A DNA stretch of 64,000 nt, from contig JAHJHR010000007.1 of NCBI GenBank assembly GCA_018823745.1, positions 151,943 through 215,942 on the forward strand, read 5' to 3'. Position 1 is the first letter of the stretch; each line of letters begins with the position of its first letter. Source of the stretch: Alphaproteobacteria bacterium (GTDB taxonomy: Bacteria > Pseudomonadota > Alphaproteobacteria > Oceanibaculales > Oceanibaculaceae). The notes below the pieces were generated by a model. It was given only the letters and a program-made list of their open reading frames with translations. It had not been told where the DNA came from and searched no databases. Positions 56,001 through 62,100 of the stretch are shown here, in pieces. Both the position numbers and the translations under genes were made by a program.

Positions 56001-56193
56001 GCAGGGCGGCCAGAATTTCTGGCTTCAGATCACGCACGCGCGCTTTCAACGCCTCGGTAAAGGCCCCGTCAGGCGCGTCGTAATCCAGCTCTGTGCCGTT
56101 ATTGTGCAACGACAGGCGGATGTCGCGCGCCGCCAGGTCAGCCAGCAATTCCTGCAGCATTTGCTCGCGGCCGACACGGGTGTCGATATTCAT
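41017..56193 (-). CDS. Hybrid NRPS-PKS: TubC-C-A-PCP-C-A-PCP-KS-DH-KR-ACP-C-A-PCP-C
   Basis: A 5058-residue megasynthase. TubC-like docking domain 10-65 (MLQELLADLAARDIRLSLHN). C1 with ADHLCLDG (~194). A1 (A3 core ~654) code D-A-L-W-L-G-G-T-F-K, close to valine codes. PCP GLGGHSL (~1046). C2 LHHAICDG (~1234). A2 (~1703) code D-V-W-H-F-S-L-V-D-K, the EntF serine code. PCP EVGGNSL (~2119). KS with DTACSSS (Cys ~2347), HGTGT and KGNYGH. No AT follows; a linker leads to a DH-like domain (EHRVNGNPVLVG ~2790; HPALLD), then KR (VVTGGTGGFA ~3221; Y-x-x-x-N ~3368), ACP ALGGDS (~3500), C3 HHALADG (~3694), A3 (~4163) code D-A-F-F-L-G-G-T-F-K (small hydrophobic), PCP (~4559) and C4 THHIVGDG (~4746). It starts in a TAATG overlap with the preceding gene. 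Confidence 0.94.
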   Translation of the reverse strand: MNIDTRVGREQMLQELLADLAARDIRLSLHNNGTELDYDAPDGAFTEALKARVRDLKPEILAALRAATGDENIVAVFPAHPAIEGQWLARRDRPASAVYTVLATIPLPAGTRFEVVGAALDRIVARHDALRSTFVEAGGELLQRVHTSMPLDLVASDTLFPASEHLFDLRTGPLIRFRFLSETAGQPPRLALAADHLCLDGQSLSILTQEIATELQGKIPVRPSSSAANLAAQAHIDLAGARGAAVRQFWQGRREALQSVGLPDDPEANPAAGSRRMLVDLDAETLAALKQLATLGRRATQAATWIALSIVAIARLKENETAVIGVPFAGRHGPEGHQAIGCFANVLPVAIRPDMEREFGVLVDQVTREILSILNVQDYPLARLNSDMAAWSDGAAEQGGHGPFDAVGLIEVGTALPDNLDLDAGAGKFPLMIGLYLAGDRNILTIEYDASRYGENWIGRLAERFLGILRAIARAPDMPLGRIDTLTGAERDLLGAVNRTATDYPRDQGLGALFAAVADNPAHADRVAVSDGDQSLTCRALAARAGGVAAALSAQGLAPGSVVALSAARGIDSIATILGIAWHGSAYLPIDKSLPGQASLALMQACGATTLLADQDGLNRLADIATEIDLRPIPAAALDAPPPPAERRGEDAAYIMFTSGSTGQPKGVTIPNRGVARLALGNPALPFGPETVMAQAAALGFDAATLEIWGTLLNGGRLQIVDDETLFDPQALRSALEAGGVTTMWLTASLFNRIADDAPAAFARLQVLLTGGEALSPAHLRKVRAACPALRLVNGYGPTENTTFTTTHAVTAEDIANGDIPIGRPIGNTRCHILDRRGMPVPIGVWGELHAAGDGLALGYAGLPQATADAFRAIEGIPEDRLYRTGDRARWRADGAIEFGGRRDGQVKIRGHRIETAAVASRLAALAGVRDVCVLAVGSGADALLGAAIAADADRRADWAAALAQSLPDYMVPERFVVLPHLPVTVNGKADHKAIAALLDTAVSAAARPLANMPASDHERFVAERFRLLFGREDIAPASDFFGLGGHSLLAMRLAGQIETEFGLRPKLQDIFTARSVAGIARMIDALVARRGDDGAALTLPRAAGPDFPLSSGQARLWVLQRLQPDMAAYSVPATLEIDGPVDADALQRALHRLEDRQHALRLRFRSDPGHPDGVTQYLAPAGGWQMGRHRMDAATARRFVDAETVRPFVLEDQPLARAELIALGGERHWLMLSLHHAICDGWSMPLLLRDLAALYAAETGGPAPALPAIERHYEDFAAWQRGYLAGPEGTAVLQRWQERLTPLPEPLNLPTDRRRPAERRFNGQFLDIAFDANTVRIVETIAQDRATTAFSVLTALVQLLLHRHCGQTDIPLGMLVAGREQAALDDVIGFFVNTVVLRQTVDPKAGFGAHLDVTARTVMEALSDQAAPFEAVVKAVNAPRDPSRNPLFDVLVAWQDGVPELGRLGEAGLTLVPTEFPFSKFDLAFYFWRKDGALGGQIEYDTDLFDPASIAALVDRLALYAAAIAEQGLGTPLAQLPAQTEEDRALIAGFNATARDLPIERGICDPFLDQLSRTPDAPAVIGDGGALSFTQFARRAAGIAARLRAAGVQPGDIVALSIRRSVDMLAGIHGILLAGAAYAPIDPDHPPQRRADMLDDLDRTVVLTTADLAPLFDGRDRVILEGGEDADIVTPLGDPDGLAYVLFTSGSTGRPKGVAIEHRGVLNRILWMQECFPLGPEDVVLQKTPITFDVSVWELFWWSWTGARIVLPPAGAERDPQQIAAAVRDNRVTVMHFVPSMLASFLSAIEAGQVDVGDLASLRYVFASGEALDKPLVKRFNALLHARFGTELHNLYGPTEATVDVTWHPCSPGDANPAVPIGKPIANTQVHILDDRLRPLPLGVAGEIVLGGPQIARAYLNRPELTVEKFPADPDRPGGRLYRTGDLGRWRRDGTVEYLGRIDHQVKIRGFRIECGEIETALERHPLVERAVVVPARADGLDELHAYVLGDTGVTAGALREQLRQSVPDYMIPARFLALDALPQTSSGKIDRKALTGRPLPNAASKAKTPDAAPISPSAPDTAPETVPDTELLERQLARLWRDLLPGASIDRQDGFFEVGGNSLLLLRLHEKIVARWPGSFSIAELFGRATIAGQAEKLAGLAQDRPDLAAPLASALDEPIAIVGMALQLAGASDIDSFWRDVAAGADRIGPLPASREAEVRAMLAGIGRPAPARFREAAYLETIFAFDPARFRMAPVDAALLDPEHRLFMETALMAMEDAGYGGQGLRGRKVGIYVGGGANPAWRLALEHLPPGKAEQVFALNVPSNIATRLSFLKDWRGPAAVIDTACSSSLVAVHQACGDLRAGACAVALAGGAKLLPFPPDAEGRFTIDSSTARTRAFADGADGTGMGEGSVVFVLKRLGDAERDGDSVLAVIRGSAVNQDGASSGAAAPNPAMQAEVVRLAAQNAGIDLASLSYIEAHGTGTALGDPIEIDGLTRAFELGEFGVAAGDSDRALIGSAKGNYGHLDGAAGALGLARAVMALRHDAAPPQPFYTQPNPKIDFARAPVRVADRLHPLPDRATPRRAGVSSFGLSGINAHIVVEAASPADVATAAPMACVVALSAASEAGLIAYADALRHQLRAEPGLQPVDIAHTLATGRDVLTHRFAAVATDRDSLIDALDRLIAGESDCCAAPKPDPSRRVAAVAADAANAEIAARLWLAGAELAWPSEIAARRVHLPPAPFARIACKPAFGKGAAPFADTGLLGKPVSTPQGLCFPVPAGDPAFWPVAEHRVNGNPVLVGMAVPALIALAARQEGARQEGMPLVLSDLKWQKLLVVPALADRDATLCLAPDGAVELGARLKNGQWRIYASARCGGEAGTLPELASFRARCTINLPIPGFAAEFGEIKIGDRWDCQVAKQVSPDGECQMARLRLSEKYRSDLAEWPLHPALLDVAASLSFTAADAGAVPVGFARMTLFRPFAADIVACSRRSGAGRVDITLFDTEDRPILTIEGLSFARNGVVETAEEAPPILETLWDAAALPPQPLPADVLMITDGDYWPMPAGCQRLQPDRIDPDSLAGRSHAILALDPGADLALRLAAALRLILRQMRGRLRLVVLGAGACTMENDPVAPDPDQSAAMGLSLSVAREEPQLRLGFVDAAPGDDLAVILGAELGSEPGDDPLSVWRAGRRFVRRLARIAPVDDAVDDAALPAWPTEGVCVVTGGTGGFALALADEMSAGGTVALALLSRRGDSGLQPAAAAHIEGLRAKGARIELLVCDVAQPAELARALAHIRAEIGPITAIAHAAGLADGGFLATRDMDRFADILSAKIDGTRALDALTLDDPVQAFVLFGSLSVLGLPGQSAYGAANAFLDGFAQHRRRRGLPALTVDWCALSGQGMAARHNVAMKPGAMVTPQQAVTVWRAALRSGRAQVTVVDPALIGAAATVPPAPVATEPVAASPAVPVGLADRLAAIWASALGYESVAAEDDFFALGGDSITGMQIAERVTRELGLAITVADLFEYPTVAGLAEHFGAAALPVMPADPAPAPSATPEDPRRAPEQETYPLAFEQISVLQAVQKGGMGTAFNLPHAFYFPGAPDLPRLSSTVHQLIERHESLRTRFVREGDEWRMRIEPVGVAFPDLTPVMIDGDDLAAACLALVMPFDPVAGIPVRWRLLHNAAGEHALFFDIHHALADGHGTEMLFGDLIALYRGKRLPPVAYQPRDYAWWSHGPENRQRLEDARRYWTALYDGSLPMLDLPADRRRPAYHTFEGDLVGFHLDQDLLRAARKFAAGQRVSMFTLVLAAWFLTLRRLAGTDDVAISVPVGSRDAAGFPDIMSMMVALLPLRLRMTGDDTVADLLRRTQTHHAEALRHRAYFLDMLLRDLAPPAAPDRTLLSEVSLSYMNYGAHDVGDGAAHRDIAVVGLERRHSKNDLSIFIRDVPDGMSVQLDYYAAMFDRERMEELGRIFTATLHAMTSEADAPLRAISLLPDDQAARLRVLECGPTPPLPLERDLYGLFADQAAALPDAIAVRDSGGDWSYGALRARAAAIAQALAGAGIRRGDLVAMHVERGREAVAAMLGITALGAGYVPLDPAYPPAHNAFILHDCGAGAVLADAAGQAALASIGDDLAVPVLDLSAIDVAGELLLPAPVDPARAPAYVMYTSGSTGQPKGVLIEQRAVIGLALGADYADLAPGAVVAQAGPLAFDASTFEIWGALLRGAQIAVIDRDALLDPVAFGAALAGFGVTTMFMSVGLFNRQIDHDPASLAGLSTLLIGGDAISKPHALACLEHCPNTTLLNGYGPTESTTFAVVAPILRADLGAESEHSIIGRPIAHTRAVILDADGQRAPLGIWGELLIGGPRLARGYHNRPELTAEKFITDPEDPAERLYRTGDRARWTRDGRIEFGGRIDTQVKLRGFRIELDEIERHLAQAPGVGSAAVVFDRDGMHGAEIVGCVTGEALKIAALADWLGARLPAYMVPTRWCCVDVLPITANGKVDRAALLAQSRRQSAETPDGGMPPQSSGETLVAEIFTEIFGRLVADRQASFNALGGHSLMAIRIVNRIEARTGRRIAMADFFAAPTVAGIARHIGPIKADSGRTIPPAPERALYPASHAQQRLYLLSSMEGDSGAYGMLFAFRCSGALDPLALQESLAALVQRHEPLRTAFVEQEGAILQRIAGEAAPVVAFDDIAGHADPLREALRLTRREAATPIALDRPPLIRGRVIRVAADEQLMVLATHHIVGDGWSSRLLMRELGALYRAAVSGVPAVLPPLPIRYRDFAVWQHGRDWGEAAAYWRAQLAGAPERIALPADRAAPDAQSYRGGRAHLPVPAEVLSGLHALAARHGVMISAVGMALFAALLYRLTRQGDMVIGMGVAGRERAETEGLIGFFVNVLPIRVTLDADTELGGLIEAIHDTMTAALDRQDYPFDALVREVAPKRQANRQPLVNVVFEYQRFESLAGIGDIDGLPLLPPDAEGVLAGALDAFVENGTAKHDAILFLTEEAGAARFTLEYDSDLFEAATIRRWLDFLGKIAASAAHDAQEDQKDSA

Positions 56194-59100
56194 TACAAGA
56201 CCCCCCGTTCCCGCGGTTTCCCATCTCCGATGGCAGCCGGCCTGTCGATGGCGGCGCCGGCGGGCGGTATGGCCGGCCTTGCAAACCGGTCGTCGATCCG
56301 AGCCGCCATCTCCGCCGGGGTACGGCCCTCGAACAGTTCGGCAACCGGAATATCGGTCCCCAGCTCCTCGCTCAGCAGCGAGGCGATCCTGACCGCCAGC
56401 AGCGAATCGCCGCCGCGCTCCAGGAAATCGTCATGCGCCCCGATGGTCGTGTCCCCGAACAGACGATACCAAACGGAGATGACGGTTTCGAGCGTATCGC
56501 GCGCCGGCTGTTCCCCCGCCGGTTGCCCTACCGCCTGTTGCCCTGCCCCCAGGGCGGCATCGTTCGCGGCGGAGAATTGCAGCGTTGCGGACAGATGGTC
56601 ATGCGCTGCGCCGTTCCGCACCGCCTCGGGTTGCGCTGCGTCGCGATGGGCGATCTCCGGCCAATAGCGCTTGCGGTCGAACGGATAGGTTGGCAGCGGG
56701 ATGCGACGCCGCTCTCCTGCCGGTGCCAGGGTGCCCCAGTCAGGCTCGACACCCTGCGCCCAAAGCCGCGACAGCGCCTGGAGCAGCGCGGTTTCGCCAT
56801 CCATCGCCGGTTGCGCCCGGTCGGATGGCTGACTGGCGACCGCGCGGTTGCCAGCCAGGCCGTTGATCTGCGCCAGCCGGCTGGCGGTCCGCCCGGCGCC
56901 GCATTCGATGGCCAGACTGTCGGGAAACCGCGCCAGCAGGCTTTTCATATTGTCGGCGAAACGCACCGACTGGCGCAGATGGCTGGCCCAGTAATCGGGG
57001 CGCCGGGCGTTCGCGTCGCTCAGCCAGTCGCCGGTCAGGTTCGATTGCAGGGGCGTGGTGGGCGCGTACAGGGCGATCTTCGCCGCCTCGGCGCGGAATT
57101 CCTCCAGAATCGGCTCCATCGTCGCGGAATGGAAGGCGTGCGATACGGTCAGGCGCTGCCCCGGCTTGCCGATGGCGCGCAGATGCGCCTCCAGCGCGTC
57201 GATCTCTTCCAGCCGGCCGGCGACGACGCAGTGGCGGGGGCCGTTGATCGCCGCCAGAGACAGGCCCGGCGCATGCGCGGACAGCAACTCACTCACTTCC
57301 CGCTCGGTCGCCGGCAGGGCCAGCATCGCGCCGGGGCCGCTCTGGCCCATCAGCCGGCCACGCAGCGTAATCAGGCGCAGCGCATCGTCGAACGACATCA
57401 CCTCGGCCAGGCAGGCGGCGACATACTCGCCGATGCTGTGCCCGGCCAGCGCGGTGGGCTGCACGCCATACGCCATCAGCCGCTCGGCAATCGCATAGGA
57501 GACAATGAACAAGGCGGGCTGGGCAATTTCGGTACGGGCCATGCGCGCGACGCTGTCCGGGTCGCGCCTGTCGGTCAGCAGCAGATCGCGCAGATCGGCC
57601 GGCCCGCCCATCGCCGTCACGGCCGCGCAGGCCCGGTCGATCCGCTCCCGGAACGCGGCATCGTCGCGATACAGGGCGGCGGCCATGCCCGGGCTTTGCG
57701 AGCCCTGGCCGGGAAACAGGAAGGCGACCGGCGGCGTGGATTTCGGCGCGATGGCGCGGATATGGCCGGGATGGTCCGGCGCGCACAGGGCGGCCGCCGC
57801 CTCGGCCGCATCGCGGGCCAGGATGGCGACGCGATGCGGATAGCGCCGCCGTGCCCGCAGGCTGAAAGCGATATCGGCCATATCGACGGTCGCCAAATCG
57901 CCCGCAAAACTGTCGGCGGTCCGGCGCAACAGCGCATCCAGCGGCTTTTCGCTCGCGGCGGAGAAAATAAGTATCTGCGGCTTCGCCAAAGCGGCCGAGG
58001 CGGCGGGAATATCGGGACGCGTCGGGGCGGCCTCCAGAATGACATGCGCATTGGTCCCGCCAACGCCAAAGCTGCTGACACCGGCACGCAGCGGTGTCTC
58101 GCCCGCGTCCAGCGGAACCGGCCGGTCAGCCACCTGAAACGGCCCCCGGTCGAATGGGATGCGCGGGTTGGGCTGCTGGAAATGGCAGTTCGGCGGCACC
58201 ATGCGGTGCTGCAGGGCCAGTACCGCCTTCAGCAGGCCGGCGATGCCCGCCGCCGCATCCAGATGCCCCATATTGCCCTTCAGCGACCCCAGCCAGATCG
58301 GCCTGTCCTGCCGGGGGCCATATGCCTGGTTGAGGGCCGCGACCTCGATAGGGTCGCCCAGGCTGGTGGCGGTGCCATGTGCCTCAATGAAGCTTATGCT
58401 GCCCGGCGCGACGCCGGCATCGGCAAGTGCTGCGGACAGGGCGGCTGCCTGGCCTTCGACCGAGGGTGCGGTGAAGGCGGCCTTGCGCGCGCCGTCGTTC
58501 GAAAGCCCGACCCCCAGTATCACCGCATGCACCGTATCGCCATCGGCCAGCGCATCCTCCAGCCGCTTCAACGCCACGATGGCCGCGCCGCTGCCGCCGA
58601 CGACGCCGTCGGCCTGGCTGTCGAAAGGCCGGCAAACGCCGCTGCGCGAACCGATGCCGCCCTCGGCGAAGCGATAGCCGCCGGTGACCCCGGTGCCGAG
58701 AGCGGCACCCCCGGCCAAGGCAACCCGGCATTGCCCGGCACGCAGCGCCTGCACGGCGCTGGCGACGTTCACCAATCCGGTCGAGCAGGCCGTTCCGGCG
58801 GCGATGGCCGGGCCGGTCAGGTTCAGCTTATAGGCCAGCCTTGTTGCCGCATGATCCTTGTCGTTTCCAATGGCCAGGGCGTAGCGCGCCATGTCGAGGG
58901 TATTGGTCGTCCGCTGCGGGGCGAGTGCGTCGAGCAGATAGGTCGGAAAGCCGACCCCGACATAGACCCCCACCGGCCCGTCGCGCACCGGGTCGCAGCA
59001 GGCATCCTCCAGCGCCGTCAGGGCGGTTTCCAGCAACAGCCGCTGCTGCGGATCGGTTTCCAGCGTGTCGGCCGGCGTCATGCCGAACGGCGCAGGATCG

Positions 59101-62100
59101 AAGCCGTCGATCTCCTCCAGCAACCCGTGACGGGCGACGAAGCCAGGGTCCTGCAGTAGCGAAGGATCGACGCCGAAGGCACGCAGCCGCGCGGCGTCGA
59201 TATCGCGCACGCAATCGCGCCCGGCCTCCAGCAGCGACCAGAAATCCGCGCGGTTATCCGCGCCGGGCAACCGCATTCCCATGCCAATGATCGCGATGGC
59301 GCCGGGGCGATCCGCCGCCAGGGGTTGCCGCGCCGCCGCCGGCGCCTCGGTGTCGCTTCCGTGGGTCAGGTAGCGGGCGAAGGTGGCGATGCTCGGATGC
59401 TCGAAAACCTCGACGGCGCTGACCTCGCGGCCGGCGATTCGCCCCAGCCGGCCCTGGGCGCGCAGCACCAGCAGGGAATGCGCGCCGATATCGAACAGAT
59501 TGGCCTGCGGGTCGATCTCGCCCGCGCCGATCAAGTCCCGCCAGACCGCGGCGACTGCTTGCTGCACCTGATGCTGCCGGGCGGACAGGCCCGGCAGCGC
59601 CCGCCCCGGCGCGGGAACAGCCGCTGCCTGTTCCGGCAGGGCAGCCAGCGCTGCCCGGTTGATCTTGCCGGACGGCAGATGGGGCAGGCTCTCCAGCACC
59701 GCGATAGCGGATGGAATCGCGGCTTCCGGCAAATACCGGGCAAGGGCCTGGCGGATCGAGGCGGGCGCGATGTCGCCGCCGGCATCCGGGGCGCGGGTGA
59801 CGAAGGCCCGCAGATGGCCGCCATGCGAATCGCCGACATGCAGCACGGCCGCCTGCGCGATACCCGGCAGGCGGCGCAGGCAGCTTTCGACCTCGCCCAG
59901 CTCAATGCGCTGGCCGCGCAGCTTAACCTGTGAATCGTTGCGACCACGATAGGTCAGCGTGCCATCCTCTTCCCAGGACGCAAGGTCGCCGCTGCGGTAG
60001 AAAACCCCCTCGGTTTCGCCGACCGGGTCGGGCAGGAACGCGGCGGCGGTCGCCTCCGGCATGCTGATATAGCCGAGGCTGACGCAGGCGCCGCCCAGAT
60101 ACAGCTCGCCCTGCATGCCGATCGGCGCGCGCCGGCCGTCCGGCCCGATCACCCGGACCAGACCACCCGGCGAGACGGGACCGATGGGCACCCGGTCGCC
60201 CGAGAAGCGCTGCGGCAAGCGATACGCGGTTATATCGACGACCGTCTCGGTCGGGCCGTAGCCATTCCATAGCGCTGCATCGCCCAGAACGGCACGCAGG
60301 CGGGCCGCCAGTTCGGGAGAAAAAATTTCGCCGCCCAGAACCACGTGGCGCACGGCATGGCGACCGTCCAGCGGCGCGCTGTCGATCAGGCCTTCCATTG
60401 CCGTCGGGGTCAGGTTGATGTAGGTCGCGCCATGGCGCGTTGCCGCCTCCCAGAACCGATGGCCGTCCAGCAGGGTTTCGCGGCGCATGGTCCAGAGGCG
60501 CGCGCCGGTTATCAGCGCCATGCCCAGTTCCTGAATCCAGGGGTCGAACCCCATGGCCGGGCTCAGCACGACGGTTTCCGGGTTGCCCGCATCGGCGCTG
60601 CCCAGGGCATAATGCCCGACGACGCTGACCACCTTGCGGCACAGCGCGCCATGCGGCACTGCGACCGGCTTCGGCTGGCCGGTGGAACCCGCTGTGTGAA
60701 ACACGATGGCGATATCGTTATCGGCCGGCTCCACCCCTTCGCCAGCAGAGTCCTCCCCCGCCGCCTCGGTCATCCAGCCGCTCAGGTCGACGGGCTGGAT
60801 GGCGCCGCGATCCGCGTCCGGCCACAGGGTAGCACCGTCGCACAGCACCAGCCGCACATCGATCTTCTCGGCCATGGCCCGGCGGCGGGCGATCGGCAGG
60901 ACAGGATCGAGCATCACCGCCGCCGCGCCGCGCCGCCACAGCGCGATCAATCCGGCAACCAGCGCCGGCCCCGGCAGGCAGCCCAGCCCGACGAGATCGC
61001 CGCGCTGCACGCCAGCCTTCAGCAGGTTGCGCTCAATCGCGCTTGCCAGCCGGTCGAGCTGGCCATAGCGGGTTTCCGTCCCATCATCGGCGATGATGGC
61101 GATATGGTCCGGGAAGCGGCGCATGACATCGGCGATGCGCGCCGGCAGAAGCGGCGCTTGCATCTCCGCCGGTATCGCGGGGCCGGCCTCCCAGCGACGG
61201 ATCGTTGCGATCTCAGCTTCCGGCGCCAGGGTCAGGTCTGCGAGCGGCTGGTCCGGATCGGCCAGCACCCGGTCCAGCAGATGCTCGAAGCGGGCGGCAA
61301 TGCGCGCGACCTCGGCTCTGGTGTATAGCGCAGCATTGTAGCGCCAGTGCAGATAGGCCCCCGTGCCGCCATCGCCCAGTTCCTCGCCGACGAAGATCAA
61401 CGAGATGTCGGACGTCAGACCGGTATAGAAATTCACCACGCTGGCCGACAGGCCGTCGAATGAGAGCGGCGGCACCACCCCGATGATATTCACCCCCGCG
61501 CCGTCGGCATCGGGCCGGTTGCTCCTGCCCAGGGTGGCGCGCATACGGATGGGCGCCAGCCGCATATGGCGCATGTCGCGCTTTAGCTGGCCAAAAATGT
61601 CGCGCGCAAGATCGCCGATGCTGTGCTTCCCGGCCAGATCGACCGTGCAAGGCAAGGCGAAGGCGAAAGCGCCGGGCGTCGACCGTTCCTGCCGGCCAAG
61701 GCGGTTGCCGAAGGGCGTGAGGGCAGTTGGCTGTTGCGTGCCCGCCATGCGGCCCAGCAGCAGGTAGTAAACCGCCATCGCGACGGCCGCCAACGATGCT
61801 TTGCTGCGCTCGGCCAACGCTTGCAGGCCGGCGATTCGACCGGCATCCAGCCTGGCCGGGAATTCGGCGACCTCTATGCCCGCCGTGTCGTTGCCGGGCT
61901 TGAAGCGGCTGGCCGGCCCACCATTCGCCAGCCGTTCGCGCCAATAAGTAACGTCGCGCTCATAAGCGGCGCTGCCGGGATAGGCTTCATCCTCGGCGAT
62001 GAAATCTGCATAGCGGCCAAACCAGGCTTCCGGCGGCGCCTCGCCCCGTTTCGACGCATTGTAAATTTGTGCTGTCCGCTCGGCCAGAATATGGCTGCTC

